From: Trichoplax sp. H2
Lineage: Eukaryota; Placozoa; Uniplacotomia; Trichoplacea
DNA: 64,000 nucleotides
Assembly: GCA_003344405.1 (NCBI GenBank)
Contig: NOWV01000004.1
Coordinates: 930,001-994,000 of the forward strand
Reading direction: 5' to 3'
Of this stretch, positions 12,301 to 32,338 are shown one piece after another (the stretch's first letter is position 1; each line of letters opens with the position of its first letter). Under the pieces are notes generated by a model that worked only from the letters and a program-made list of their open reading frames with translations, made no database searches and had not been told where the DNA came from. Made by a program: the position numbers and the translations under genes.

Positions 12301-15300
12301 TGATATTGCTTATTGATTCGATATAATAAATATTTGATAATGCAATATTGCAAATAAAGCACCCTCAAAAATTCCAAACGAAAATTGACGTTGTCGCTTC
12401 AGTATTGTTATGAGATAAAAATATTAGCGACTACAGAATGTAATCAAAGCTTAGATTTGTATCTTTAATAGTTGCAAATGTCATCTAATCCTTTTTACCC
12501 TGGCATTCCTCCTGATTCCATATGATTAGCTAGAATAACATCGTTTGACCAAACATCAAACTGCCATTTTTGTTGTCCTAGTATTCCGCATAACACACTG
12601 CCAGTGTGAATTCCAACTCTCATATTGATATTACTATTTGTTGCTTCGCCGAGCTCTCTAAATTTTACAAGGAAAGTATAAATAATTAATATGTAATATA
12701 AATTTTGGAATTTTTAAAAATTGCTATTATATCAGAATACTTTAACCAAGACCACTTGAGTGACCGTATCAAAACTTAATATCGAAAAATAATCATAACA
12801 TTCCATTGTAAACTTACAAAATCGCTTTAATCATCGCAAGAGCCATTTCAACACTACATTTTGCGTGATTAACTAAGCAGTCGTCATTTACAAATAACCC
12901 TGATACACAGTAATAGCAATCGCCAAGAATTCGTATTCTCATGCAATGATTTTTCTATGATTTGAATAGATTAACTGTATTAGTATGAGCCACGAAAGAT
13001 ATTTCTTATAAGTAAAATTTATGAAACTTAACGATCTACTCTACTAATCTCTACTTTAAGTAGAAAAATATGCCATAGAAAATAATCTACGACATAAGAG
13101 GCACTAATATTCGAGAAAAATAAAAATCTTAGTAATTTAGCAATGATAATAATTTACCATCCCATCTTAATCATAATATAAAAGAATATTAATACTATAA
13201 AATGTATTACTATTTACCATATTAAAGTAGGCTTACTAGTATCATTCTTCGATTAAAACAGCAAATATATATTACAAGCAGACTATATTTTAGCATCATT
13301 ACTTTCTCCGTGAGACAGCGACATTATTTTGCGCTACAGTTAATGTAAGACGAAACTTGCCTTTCGATCTGAAATATAGTAGATATCATTCTAACTATAC
13401 TTTGATCAATTCTCCGTTACCTTTGCAAGCTGATCAAATTTTCCAAATAGTTCATTTAATATTTGGACTATTTCTCTTGCTGTACATTGAGATGATAGTT
13501 TGGTAAAGCCAACGATATCGGCAAATAAAATGCTACACAAAGCAATTTACTGAATAAATTAGCTGCACACACTAAGTATGAATTTTCGTAGCAGACAATA
13601 AGATTAAAAAGTAGAAAGGTATACACGACTTTTGTGTTAAATTATAGTCTAAATCCATACCGAGCGATAGGTTTAAGTGCTACAGTACGTAACAACGACA
13701 ATGTAGAAAACGATGTTTTTTAGAATTTTTCGTCAAGTTACCTAACATTTTCGTGCCTAGTTACATAAATTTTATGAAATTGCTGTGGAATTCGAGTTAA
13801 ATGCCCATTTTTTTGATTTATTGTTGTCATCAATCTAGATAGTTTATCCTTAATGATTTCATCAGCGATATCTTTAGGTAAAATTGATTTTAGTAATCTT
13901 TCCTATGAAACAAGGTTTGATGTTTAAATTGCTTAATTATATAAAATTAAAGATCGATTAGCTGCCGTATATTATAATAAAACTAAATCTCATTACGTAA
14001 CTACTATTAAGTAACCAATTTTTAATTTTCAAATGATAAATATAACGGCACATTTCATCTTGTTTTAAGTATCTATTAGAATACCTGCTTTTTTCTTTCT
14101 TTATCTAACTCAACAGTAGTTTTTATGCAGTCGTATGTGACTATAAACATTTTACGTTGAGTTATATCGAACAGAATTTTGTGATAGATTCCAAAGAGAT
14201 TGGAGCATAAAAAGGCAAGAAAGTTAATTCCAAGCTAGAAAAGAATTAAGAATATCGGTTCTTTATCTATAATTACTGTGCATCGTTTATCTTTACAGTT
14301 ATGTTATTTATTGTCAATAAGACCATTCAAAATTTTTTGAGTAGTAGCTTTAAACGAAATTAGCTATAAGTATGAAGGAAATATATTTACCTGTGAGACG
14401 TAAACAGGGTTATTGGCTTTAAACCCTGCTATTAGTAGATGGGCAGCGGTCATAATGGTTCCAGCAATGATAGCGGTTAATAAATCTAACGGTAGCATCG
14501 TATAAGTCACAAAGATAGCATAAATGACTGATATTACTTGTTCACTTGGTGAAGCAAAACGTGACAATAACATATATAGGTAAGGATCTAATATTATTAG
14601 GAAACCCAGCGTAATTGCCCAAGGTGCAATTCGTTTAATATGGAACCGTTTTATTGTAATAAAGGCAGCGGTAATAAACGAAGCAAGCAATCTTAATGCC
14701 CATACTATAATCAGCGCAATATTAGGCGTTGTAAATTTCTAGATCATGAAAAACAGAAGGAAAATCTTGATTACTTATTAATATATAATCGAGTGTAATA
14801 CTGCATAATGCAACATAAAATGGTAATAAGTTGGCAATGAACCCTTAGTATGAAAGTGTATAATGCTAGGATATTTACAGTACCCTTCATACTGTAAATA
14901 TATTTGTATTAAACTATACTATGGAATACCTTGACAGTGGGTAACATGTAATATTTTGTGACATTGTATCATTATTTTGCTAATTTAATATAACAGGGTT
15001 TGCTGCTAGTTTATGAGTACTGGAACCCTAATAAATGACAGATCGGTTATAAAATTGCAGATATACCAAATCTGTACAGATAGATTATGTAGGAACTTGA
15101 TGTAAGTAGTGCCATGCACAAGGACATTGTCATAAATAACGATATTTTCTAAATTATAATCAGTGTTACCTTAAATTATCGTTAAAACTACAATGGGTTG
15201 AATAGTAGATGGAGAATTGATTCATGTACGTAATTAACTTTATTAGAAACATTGTTTGAAAAATTGCCTTAAATTTTTAACAATTTGTACCAGAATTATA

Positions 15301-18300
15301 AGGAAGACTGAGTATAGATCTGACAGTCTTAAAATATGTCTATTACTGTACCATTCCTTCCTGGATTGTCTTTTTTTTACCCTAACACAGTAGTTAAGCT
15401 TAATACTCGTACGTAGGGAAATCTGGTTAAAGGTGAAGATTGCAAAGTGTATAGATTGCAGTATGTCTAACTTTTTATTCTTATATTAGTGTTTAAAATG
15501 TTTAATTGCCTAGTGTATCGTTAGACTATAGCATACAATTGCTAAAATCACTTGAAGCTCATGATTTTATTACTCACAGATATTTTACTTGTTAGACGAG
15601 ACTCGCTTTTATGAAGATAGGAAAATTTTAAAATATCCTGATAATTCGAGCAAAACGTAACATTCAGCTATGGAATAGTGTTTACCTAATTTGTATAGAT
15701 TTACTTTTTTAAGTTTCGTTACATACATATGAAGATATAACGAAATTTCTCTTATTAGACTAGAATTAATACCATAGATACGGTGTTCAATTTTGGCAAT
15801 AACTCATTATTCTATAGTGTTCTCTTCCTCACACGAAAATTAAAATAGTCTTGCCATAGTTCATAGATCCAATATTTGCAGGATTGAGTTCTGTCCCTTT
15901 ACTAAATGTATATTGCAGTGAGATATTATACCAATATGGTGCATGCTAAGATATTAATATGTATTCTTTATAGTAAGCATGACAAACGTTAGAGGTTCGG
16001 TATTAGTGAATATGATAACTACGTGGTAGGTGTATTATACTGATCACCCAATATCGGTAGAAGGAGTCAAATAGAACTTTGTAGATAATGTTAAGTGTTC
16101 GTATGTGTAATAGGGTGTGCTTTAGGTTGTAAGATATAATAAGAATGTAACGAGAAGCGTGAGCATTCTGTAAGGTTGATTGCATAAGACATTAAGCTGA
16201 ATAAGGACTGAAACATTATATATATGATTTTTTTACTTTACTAACAACATGTACCAGCATGTACCAATAATGCAATAAAACATTGCACATGGGCTATATA
16301 TCTGTGGATAACAAAGCTAGTACAGATAATTGTAATATCACGATGAAATTATTTTCTTTTTGAGCTGATAGGATGTCATTAGAGAATTTATACGACGGAT
16401 TACTGTATGTAATGTTGTTTTATAGAATAACAGATCATTTCTGTTATTGTATAAAGCACGTTACCGTAGCTCGGGTTTTCTTTAAATCTCTTATCTAAAT
16501 CTCTAATCATAGTAAAGTAATTACAGTAATATATTTACAATTAATTGGAACTTTGAGCCAATATTAATATATATTTCTTATTACAATATTTGTCACTTAC
16601 AATGAAGATACAATCTGCATAATGTAGTCTAGTAAATCTACTTGAGCAAGTAATCGATGTAATTAATTACGCCTACGTAGGGAAAGAGTTCAATGCTCTT
16701 CATCAATTCATTAGCTTATATCTTTTTCTAATCATATTTGTATATCAGAATCATTGGGATAAGAAAATAGAATACTATAAGCAGGAATTTCTGAGAATTT
16801 CTCTTAGAAGTTCCTGACTATAAGCTATCTATCTATGATATCAACATCATATATGGAAATGCTAATTAAACTATAGTAGTTAAGATCTATTAGCATGGCA
16901 ATATTGTTCAGTTGTTTCATTCAATTGGGTTTGTCACAGAATAATACAATACTTCTCTAAGTTTTGTAGCATTGCGGTAACATATTGAAATTATTTTACA
17001 GAAAAATATATGTAATCTTCTATTTGTCTATAAATACTACAAGGGATTGCATAGTTGTGTTTATATCTAGAAGTGATACGTATATCTGTAGTAAAGGATT
17101 CTTCAGTTTAAGATGCAAGATTTGATACTATAGAAAGTGTAATATTTTCAAGAAATCTTAGAATAATGATAACTAAATAAGAGGGATGGCGTTAAAATAT
17201 GGACGTTTGGTCTAATTTTTGTATCTATCTTCGTTAACTACTTATTATTTATATTTATTGGGCTAATTAGATATTTCAATTGCTAGTTTGGGATAGGAAT
17301 GAAAAGTTATATTAAAGTGCATTAGTAAAAAGATTATTTTATTTCTAAATTTGATTATACTAGTAGAAACTTCTTGTTATGCTTTAATTTAAAGTAGCTC
17401 AATTGTGAATATACATACATAGATAGGTTTAAAATAGATATTTAATTACTCATGATGTATTCATATTCAGAAATTCGATGTGATATGTCCTGATTTGAAG
17501 CAGAAACTATCATACAATATAAAATAATATTCATCGTAGGGTGATATCTAATTGCATGTATACTATGATATAGCATTTACTTGGTTACAGTAAATAAAAT
17601 TCCATTTTTTACTAGCATTTAAGCGTGATTAAGTTTAGCCTATCAGTTAAATAAGTATACTTTAATAATATTCAACAGTATCAAACTTTGATATGACTTC
17701 ATTTTAATACACAGTTTAAAGCCATTCGTTTATGGCACATGTGCAGAGTTATTTGAATTCTGAAAAAACAAACCATCTTCTCTCACTATTGATACGTAAC
17801 CCAGAATCGCCATTATTTTTAGTTGTGATATAGGCTACTATGATAAATATCTTTTGAGTATTTTTCGTTTATACCCTTTGTAATGGATTCAAACTGCTAT
17901 ATAAATGTAAGCTGTAAGACAATATACTGATGATACAATTACGTACTATTAGATATTATTTTCTATCGATAGGTCATATTTGGATAAGTGATAACTTCAG
18001 CAATGACTGAATAAGGTGTGTATAGGATAATTTGTATAATTAAAATTGAATAGATTTGCCCCGTTACCGTTTTTGCTATCGCATAGTAAAAAAAACATCG
18101 ATATAAATAATTCATTGATGTAGCATAATTATACTTCGCAACGCATTATAATTGGGGAGGGAAAAATGATGTTAAAAACAACAGATCGATTAGCAGGAAA
18201 TGTAATAAATTAATCGTAGTTATTTCAGATTTTTGGGATTCCTGTTATAAATCGAAATTTGAAAAAACATGGTCCCTAGATTGAAATTCACACAATTTTA

Positions 18301-19160
18301 AATCCTTTGTCATAGCTTTAAATTGAGCTAAGCTTGTAAGCTGAAAACAGTCGCATATTCTATCGTACAGAAATATTACTTATTAAAGACAGTAGAAGGA
18401 AATTTTTAGTTGATGTAGGGTATTATCATCACTATTTTTTAGATCTCACTTGTATTTTGTGATGATATACAATAGATACCCGTATAATAGAATTTCTATT
18501 ATTCTAATATAGAAATTATTGATGTCATGTTTTCAATGTAAAACTTGGAAGTGATAGAGTATTTATATTGTAACTTGTAATTAAGAATCACCTAGTAACT
18601 AAAAATTTTCGATGAAAGCTCAAAAAAACACATGACGCGAATTTACTGGGATAGTTTTTAAAACGTCGTAACACTTGGCATATCCGCTTGTGCAAGAATA
18701 ACAAATGTAGTCGCTGAATGATCTGTATTGACTGTAAATAACTAACAAGTAACGAGACGTGCGCTATCCTACTAATTTTATTATATTAAGCAAATGTAAC
18801 CTATATCTTAATTACATGAAATTATTGAGTGGCGTAAAACGTATATGGGTAAATAAGAATTATGTACTATTATATCTGATATTATATTAGGCTTACCTTG
18901 TCTCTGCTGACATATAAACCGGCCGAAATACAATCAGATAGCATTGTGACAAAAATTAGAGCTCGAGCAGAATATAGCTTTTGTTGAAGGCAGTAAGACT
19001 GATATAGCTCTTCATAGCCTTCGGAAATAAATCTTGGTTGTAAGCATTGATATCGCCAAATTAAAACTCCTACGTCATTTCTATCAGACATACTCGTATT
19101 TAGTACCGATGCAGTACTATAGCGTTCAGATCGTTTAGTTTTCGAAGTAATTGTTGCCAT
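6303..19160 (-). CDS. ADCY: Transmembrane adenylyl cyclase, ADCY2/4/7-like
   Basis: Plasma-membrane class III cyclase making cAMP from ATP, normally under G-protein control. Exons: 18897-19160, 14391-14738, 14085-14234, 13742-13902, 13421-13532, 12818-12954, 12499-12657, 12061-12220, 11755-11922, 10678-10724, 10501-10599, 10178-10256, 9963-10060, 9767-9851, 9500-9631, 9138-9263, 8802-8974, 8633-8720, 8503-8544, 8207-8320, 7891-8040, 7274-7363, 6936-7065, 6689-6813, 6303-6485. The sum is 3420 nt, 1139 residues, all phases consistent. Order: N-terminal tail, first membrane block, C1 (about 255-500), C1b, second membrane block with an extracellular loop bearing N-glycosylation sequons, then C2 (about 880-1120). 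C1 keeps both metal aspartates (FADIVGF, D313; LGDCYY, D357). C2 keeps PQYDIWG (D1057), N1064 and R1068 in TVNVASR, and VKGKGE. The C1 stretch [22 protein letters not shown] favours the 2/4/7 group. Intron 18 has a GC donor. No upstream noncoding exon could be located. Confidence 0.93.
14739..18896 (-). other. First intron of the adenylyl cyclase, 4.2 kb
   Basis: Much longer than the other introns of this gene, which are about 90-740 bp. It separates the exon encoding the N-terminal tail and first membrane helix from the rest. I found no nested gene. Scattered single TACAGTA motifs occur, but no array. Confidence 0.75.
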
Positions 19161-22100
19161 AATTTAGACTTTCAATATATGAAGGGTGACAGTAACTCAG
19201 CATAAGCAGTTGTTAGAATTTAATTGAAGTCGAGAGACATAATATGTGCAGTCCAGCAATTACGTTAAGAAGGTTCGATGAATCCAGGGCAGAGAAGGTT
19301 TGATTGCGATTACTGTAATTGAGAGAGAAAGTAAAAAGCAAAAGTGTTTGTAAATAAGTTTAGTTCGACTCAGACAAGCTTTATTGCTTACAGTACTAAT
19401 TTATTCCTTTTTCATTAACTTTATTGTATAATAATTACCACTGCTATAGTGATGAATCTTCTCATTTTGCAAAATGAAGTAAAGTGATACTGCAAACCAA
19501 ATTCTAATTAATTAGATTCGAATAATCGATTAATATCTTATCGTAATACAGAATAACATTATACTATTATAGTCTTAATATTGTAACCATCGACAGATAA
19601 TGCCTAAAGACATACAAAAATTATCTAATATCGATGTGGATAAAATATTACATTCCAATTGATGTGACTACATCAGTACAAGGTATTATCGATTGCGTTA
19701 GTATGATCTCCAGTGAATAATGGAATAAATTTAACAAAGAAAATTGTCGTTTTCATCTTTACTGATTTTTTTATCAACATTGATAGAAATGTACGATATC
19801 TAGCAAGTTTCGTTCATCTTAGTAACATGACGGCATACGAACGCTATCACACTGCGTCAATGGAATATTACGTTTTCAACATTTGATCTATTCAGTTAAT
19901 TAATTAAAATAGTTTAATAGCTAGATACGGAAGTCTGTTTTAGCAATAAACCCAAGATGGTATACAGTAAAAATTTATCTCCTGTGTAGAATACGGTATT
20001 AACAGTAAGGAAAGTTTCTATGAATACTATCAACATAAAAGCTTCTATTACGTATATTAAGGGTGAAAATGGCTACTTGCTTACTTTCTTATTTTATCTA
20101 ATAATTCGAGTTTATTTTACATTATGCATGAGATTTTTTATAACTATAATACAATCTATCTAATTTATTACCTTCTGTTTTAGGAATAAAGTTCTATTAG
20201 CTATATCATGATGAATTAGTAAGCATCTTCGAAGTGTCGTTTATCTTTGGAAAGTAGAGATTGGTTTAATTAAGATCATAAAATGATGAAAGTTGAGAGA
20301 AAAAAGAATCTCTAATTGTTACCGTAATTCAATGCTCCAGGCTGGAGATAATTCGTTTAGCCTCACAATATTCCGGTGTTCTTAAGATTGCTTCTTCGAA
20401 GAATTCGATTGCTACGCGTTGTGATTGTCAATTGGCTGAAACCTATTACTGTAGTGTGATAATTAACACTTTTATTCTTTCAAGTTTCTCGCTTAAAGAC
20501 AGTTTGTATGCCAGATACGGTATTTATTAGTCCAGATCGCAGGTTGAGTTTATTGCAATAGCCCTTCTAGCCAGGATGCTATGTTAATTTTTGGCCGCTA
20601 GCTTGCTGCTGTATAGTATTGTTCTTATACTAAAATGATTCCTTTCTAATCGGTATTGATTAATTGATTGATACTACTAATAATGAAAGCTGCTAATGAA
20701 GTTACAACTCGGTCTAACATAGAAAATAATGGTTTACAAATGGTTGCTTAACGTTTTTTTTTGCCGCGAAGACGATTTACCACCTAAAATTTTTTCGTGA
20801 GGCTGTAGAGGCGTATGATACTTTATGTAATATCTTTGATGATATTTACGTGATCTCACTGGATAGAATAGAGCACAAGTAGACGGGGCTGCTGTGCGCT
20901 ATTGTATTTAATGTGAGTATTAAAATAGATGTCTGCAACACCCCTAAGTATTAACTTAAACAGCTGATCACAACAAGGATACGTCGGCACAGGTATGCAA
21001 TTATCGTCCAGTTGTCTGGCTATTTTCAATATTGATTACAAGCTGCTGAGTGAATGCTAAACAGCGAATACTATATAACTGTAAGTAAGAACAAAGAAAA
21101 ATCTACTATGTAAGTAAAGTATGATAATATAATTACTTTATTATATTATTATTATTATTTTATTTATACACCTACATGTACTATAGTAACCTGTCAAAAT
21201 ATCACAGATATAGTAGGCTATGCATTAAGTATGCAATATGCATTGTTGTTATGAATACAACAATATGGATAGCAAATGATGATATTAGAAGTTATACATG
21301 AAACGGATAGTCAAATACGTTATTAATTCATTGTAGTAGTGAAGCAATAAACTAGCAGTGATAGAGTGATTTAAAAAGTGAAAATTTAAATAAAACATTG
21401 GTGCAGTCGCTATTTAATTTTACAGGTAATTGCCGTAGCTTGCTATATACACTGAGGAAGAAAATCCGTGGATCAATGATTCGGTGAAAGCGGTCGAGCG
21501 CATAAATTTATTTCGTTTCTAGGATTCCTTTTGTATCCTTTCTGTCTTACTTTTGTCGATATTTTTAATTGGCTTAGGCATGTACTACCAGATATATAGG
21601 TACATTTAGTAGTTCATAGCTTAGATTACTATAAATAATCTACTGTAGTTTTAAATTTAATCAAGCATTACATAAATACTCGAATATAGACGTTGTTTTA
21701 GTCAGTAAATTGATATAGTTTTTATAGTTTGTAGTGAGCTTATCTGTAGATACTATATATATGTATTATATAAATATATAATCACTCACTACGGGAATAT
21801 GCGATTACACGAGTATGAGATGCATTGCACTGTAATATCGACGGTACCCTATCAGGTCAGTACACTTACAATCTGATATAAATATGCGCTAAATTACTAT
21901 TGAACCCTAACCCTAAAATTACTCCTGTTGATTTGTGCCAAGGCTTATTATCAATATAGCTGGTTTAATGTCTATGATCACGCTACACAATCGTTCAGTT
22001 ATCATGGCTTTGGATGATTTGGGATATTACCTTAGTATACATGCAATATTTGATTATTAATTGATCAGTTATTGAAGATTTAGCTAGGTATGATGACACT

Positions 22101-23650
22101 ATTTTCAGTTCTTACTGAAATACATATACTAATAATAAAATGTACATTAAATGTTTAAGATTCATAATATTCTCGTATTGTACGTTATGTATTACATATA
22201 CATAAAGTACCGAATCAGTTATTATTTTACCAGAAAGTTATTCGTTCATGTGTGATTTTATTAAAAGAACTATAGGCATTTACTGAGTGGACCTAAATGC
22301 TACAGTTTACATCATATTTAGGATAATTTAAACTATCCAAAAATAATTTAAAATGTCAAATGGAGAAACTTTAATTAAGAGTAAAGCGTGTTTAATTCTG
22401 CTCATTAGCTATGTTGATTTTCTTGTAAAGGTATCAAATATATTATATCGTGCTATCAGGAATACTATTACATTAGATTTGGATTTTAAACGGAAAGGAA
22501 AGCAGTTCTTATTTGTAGTATATGACATTACCATATTTTGTGAATTAAAATTATTAATTTTATTGGTTGAGAATTTTTTCAGTCTAAGTGTTTTCAGCCA
22601 GCTTTAGAGCATTTGGCCCGCAATAATATCAGAAATACCGATACACTTTATTTAATAAAATGTTTCCAATTTTGAAGCGTAACGTAAGTAATATTTGGAA
22701 GACTTTATGATGTCGTACTGCTGCATTTCTTGAATTAGGAATTATTGCAATTAGTTAAGCTTGTGCCGCCAGATTTATTATTGTTACACATAGGCCTGTA
22801 TAAAATTTTAGATAGGCAAAAATACGCGTACATACGTAAAAAGCATTGTTATTGCTGCCGCAGTACTTTGATATTGTCGTAAATGCAATTTACCGTTAAT
22901 TATAAATATATACAGTATATAATAGTTGGTTAAGAAAGTTTAGTCTTTAATTTTATGTCGGGTAAATGAGTCAAGGTTTGTCATGAGAAATGACTTGATA
23001 TTAAAGTGTGCACAATTAAACGTAGATTCTAGGATAGTCCCCTTTTTAAAAGTCTATAAGCCAAACTGAGATATTATAGAAGGTTTATAACATTGCGTAG
23101 ATTAGTTCAAGTGCATGCTTGTTGTTTCTATTTTGTTCGCGTATTTGTGACTCTACGCGTATGTGTTTGGATCCCGTGGAGGTAAAAATCTGCACATTTT
23201 GCGTTTTATACATAGTAGTGTACACGTTATGACATTACATAATTTATATTTCGAGAGTAGTTTGAGGATATTCCGTAGAGAATCTCGTAATTTATTGCTA
23301 AAGTAAAGGTCTGGCTATGCGATTTCAAGAAATAATTCTTGCCAGGTGTAGAATGTAGGTTATAGTGTTATAAATTCATTAAATTTTAATTTTATTTAAT
23401 TTATAGGGTTTAAAACTTTTATATGTTCTGATCAACTTTATGTCGCCTGATTTGAAATGGATTTCAAAGAATTGTCTAAAAAGCACCGGTAAAATTACAA
23501 AAGGCTATGTTTGTTTTACAATTATTGCTTGCATTGTTTTGCCATTGATTACATTAAATAGCGCAGTACTATCACGACGTTTTCACGAGGTCACCACTTC
23601 GTGTGTAAATAATTTTAATTAATTAAAGCTGATAAAAATAAAAAATAAAG
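19161..23650. other. Head-to-head intergenic DNA between adenylyl cyclase and GOT2
   Basis: About 4.5 kb of AT-rich DNA. The longest open frames (for example 22353-22607) have no recognisable protein or exon context. Noncoding first exons and promoters of the flanking genes may lie here but cannot be placed from sequence alone. Two CCCTAA units near 21904 are too few to be a telomeric remnant. Confidence 0.55.
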
Positions 23651-24231
23651 GCTTCTATACTGTACAGTACAATGTACATATGATATAGTACTAACCAATG
23701 CTCCATACAATATTAACATTACAGTACAGTATGTATCAGAGTAATACTGGCTAGTGTACTCAAGTGTACACTGCAACGCTACAGTGTGCTGCCGTCTAGT
23801 AAGTGCTCTGCCGTATGGACTACAGCTGCTTGCAAATGGAACCGATGCAACGTTGCAATAACGAACTCTTGGCTTTTCGAGCACTTTTTTACAGTATCAA
23901 AATGCGGCTGCATTACAAATCAAGAGTCTACTGTCAGGTTTGTCCTGCTGACATTTACCTATAGTACGATTCTAACTACTGACGATTTCCTATCATCAGG
24001 AGGAACAGTATACATCACTAGTCTCTCTTTTAGACTTAACTGAACTCCAACTTTATTTGAAAAAGTCGGTCAATTTAGAGCAAATCGACATCAACGTTAA
24101 ACATGAATTAATTATCAATTCAGTTGATAGATAATAATAATAATATTATACTGTACTGTACGAGTATGCAGTTATCTATTAAAAAATATATTAGATAAAA
24201 TTGTCTTTAAGGAAATTAGGTTACGACAGCT

Positions 24232-29023
<4,792 letters not shown>

Positions 29024-30621
29024 TTCAACCGATTTTTCATGTAGGCACCAGTATTATTACCAGCATTTAAGAATAGTCTTAGTATTTAGATACTGGTCTA
29101 ATAAGGCTTAACATTTAATTTCTTGCTGATATACTGCATGTCAATTTATAAGTTAATTTTCTAAAATGCATTGAAAACTTATTGACAGATTTTAAATTCT
29201 AGACAGCAACCTGATAAATAAAGGTTTTTTCTAAGCGTCGAGACACTTCAAAGTGCTAACGTTTGTTGTTGATCAGATGCGTTGAAACTTTTTACTAAAT
29301 TTAATGTCTGACTAAGAATGTACTTGAAATAGATATTCTCGATCGCACTTGTTTCACTGGTATTAATAATGAAGCTTTATCCAACGTTACAGTAGTTAAA
29401 TCAAACTCAACATAATAAAAAAATTTCATGGGTGAGTCATTCACACAGTCTTCGATAGTATTAAAGACAATTGTTTACCTCTGCAGCTGCTAAATGCCGG
29501 CGATGGCGTACCGTCGTGTGATACCGATTTTCTGAAAAATCGCACTTTCTCTGTAGTATTATCGTATGATGAATTATATTATGATTGGGCAGTACACTTG
29601 ATAGATATACTAAAACCTCGGTTAACCGATCGTTCGAAAATTAAATTGTATAAGTTTACTGTGAAATATTTAAACAGTTTTATTTATAGGAATATTTCCC
29701 TAATCTTACTCTCGAAGTACAAAGAATAAGTACCGAATTGGGATCGTGTCATGACTGCGTGTAGCATTAGAAATTTGGAGGGCCTACTTTAGAAATTATA
29801 ACGTGTTTTTTGTATGTTTATACGGTTGGGATAAGAGAAAGTGAAGTTAAGTGACTAGCTTTAATAACGGACACAAAGAACAAAACTGAAATGGGAGGAT
29901 TTGAGCTTGGAAATACTCAAATTAGAGGATTAGTCTGATCTGTCGCATTTCCACGATTAATGTAACAGATACTTAGACAGTGTTAAAAATGTTACATTCT
30001 GTTATCTGCTGATACACATTATGTACGTAATTGACTTTCCCTTCATTTAGTCATCAATCAAAGATTAGTAGGATTGTGTACGTACAGGCGGTAGGAAGTA
30101 GTTAAGTTTTAATAAATTTTATTACAACATTAACCGATTAATTATAGAATCTTACTTGTGGATATATTAATTAACATTAATTTCGAAAAATGCACCTATA
30201 TTGGTGCATTGTTTTAGGAGTGAGGCATACCGTGACGTTTAACAGCTAAACGTAGTAAGTGCTATAAAGTGGTTAAAATATATAGCAAGGATAATTCATT
30301 ATTTTTTTCTATATAATTACAGTAATTATTAGTAAAAAATTACTTATTTGGATTACATTGTATATATATACACCAGATTTATATCATAAGAAATATAGTA
30401 TTCAATATTGTAGCTTGCAGTTATATCCTGTACAAGTATGTGATTAGTTAAAATTTTGAATAAGTCGATGTTGAGAGGGGTAGTTCGCAATTTATATAGT
30501 GTTAATACAGCGATCATGGATTCTGTCACGTTGGGTTATTAAATATCCTGTAAATACATATAAATTTTATGGTAGTACGTAAATATATTAACAAAAGGGC
30601 GAACTTTTGTGAAATCCTTAA
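29024..30621. other. Tail-to-tail intergenic DNA, GOT2 and TMEM170
   Basis: Holds the 3' untranslated regions of both genes (AATAAA near 29217 on +). I see no coding exon and no W-GTAC array in it. Confidence 0.6.
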
Positions 30622-32245
30622 TCAAAGGGAGGCAAGGACTCTACTGTACGACGTGATGACATAAGCTATAGTGAGACCAATACCGATTAAAATAACATAA
30701 GAAGATTCGATAACAAATCCACCAGTAGAAAATATTCCAGCTATTAATGCACCTAAAGTGAAAATAAGATTATAGACGTTGACAAGATATCAAATATTGT
30801 ATTTTTCATAACAATTTTAGCTATAATACCAGTAGTATTGAATATTTATTCGATTCAATGCATAAGAACTAGAAAATTGAGATAAATTTAGGTGTAGGGA
30901 ACGTCTTCAGTGGGGTAGAGGGCTATGTCGCTATATTTTGCTATATGTAGAGATCCTTTACTGAAATTTGGCTTAGCTGAATATTTTGTGTGTATACTAT
31001 CCTGTATATTGTAAGGTATTTAGGGGACCTTGTAGATCATCAAGTACTTTACACACATACTTATATTGATTACGAAGTAGTGTAAGCGTACAGTTTACGG
31101 TATACGCGTATATTTAATAGCCTGATGTTTTTTAGAGTGTATGCTATAACGTATGTAATACTCGTGTTAGATAAGGGGAGTTTCTATCAGAACTTACTAA
31201 AAATTGCACCACCAGTTAAAGGATAGATTAACGATACCAGCAAGAATATGCACGCCGTATAGGAGCCAATTCGTTGATACCTTAAGGCTCTAAATGCTAC
31301 TAGAGCAGCTAGTACGTGTATCAGGACACTTGTAACGACACACCAAACGAAGATATTAAACCAGTATGCTAAAAATTTTAAAGAAAAATGCAACATTACT
31401 GAAAATTGGATTATTATTTACAGAATTTAATTTGTAGTATGCGCAATTGCACGTGTGTACAGTAATATATTTTACTCATTTAATACTTACTTATTAATAT
31501 ACGTATAATGTCTATGGCATTTACTACCGTGTTTTGCAATCGATAGGATTTTAATACTGAAAGTTCGAAAAAGTATAAAGATCTCCAATACTTACTACTA
31601 GTGTTATAAATTATCGAGTTAATGCAGTGCCTACTTTTCTACTTCATGAGTAAAGCCCTACTAAACAGTGTACTGTACTTATTGTATAAGAGCTGTACAA
31701 TCATAGTCACATTTGTGAATCTATTGAATTATGATTACGATCAATAAATTGGTAGTTACTTAAATTAAAAAGGGATCTGGCGACTAATTTTAAATATTAA
31801 TATAAATTAATAACATACACGAGGTAGTTCAATTTTATGCCAGAATGCAAATCTATAATTTAATCACTAATACTACTGCTATAGTAATACCGTCAATACT
31901 ACACGAGTATACGAGATATAACAATATTTATGAATTATTATATAATTTTACTGTAAATGAATCGCCCCTTTATGCGAGTTAGTGTATTTGTATTCGTGAA
32001 TAGATTACAATTAATCAAGTTTTATCATTAATCAAAGTAAATGAATAAGAAGGAATGCTGTATTTATGTTTTAGGTTACCGCTAATACATTTTACGGATT
32101 TGCGGTGGTATTACTATTACAAGTATAAAAAATGAAAATATCTTTTGCTTTAGTATCAGCAGAACTGATCAAACTTACGAAGAAAGTGTTCAATCAAAAA
32201 GGTTCCATTTGGGGACAAGAAAAAGAGCTGCGATTCCGATGCCAT
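30622..32245 (-). CDS. TMEM170A: Transmembrane protein 170 family
   Basis: Small multi-pass protein of the ER and nuclear envelope; in vertebrates the family affects ER-sheet and nuclear-envelope shape (known from the family, not visible here). Exons: 32179-32245, 31198-31368, 30622-30752, total 369 nt, 122 residues, in phase. The short N-terminus contains an NGT sequon (SPNGTFL) like the vertebrate protein. Three or four hydrophobic helices follow: WFNIFVWCVVTSVLIHVLAA, then YTACIFLLVSLIYPLTGGAIF, SALIAGIFSTGGF, and YVILIGIGLTIAYV, ending SYSRVLASL (vertebrate 'SFLRILATL'). A paralogue assignment (A or B) cannot be made by eye. The start lies about 95 bp from a W-GTAC array. Confidence 0.88.
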
Positions 32246-32338
32246 TTTTGGCTCATACGTGCATCGCAGTTTTGAAGAGGGGAATCAAAATAATTGCAGG
32301 CTTGCTCGAACCATCCTTTGAGTATGACTTGAGGTGTC

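Noticed and set aside
21903-21916. Telomere-like CCCTAACCCTAA
   Set aside because: Only two units, expected by chance in 64 kb of AT-rich DNA.
22353-22607. 84-codon plus-strand frame between adenylyl cyclase and GOT2
   Set aside because: No recognisable protein, no splice partner, and no sign of a mitochondrial presequence.
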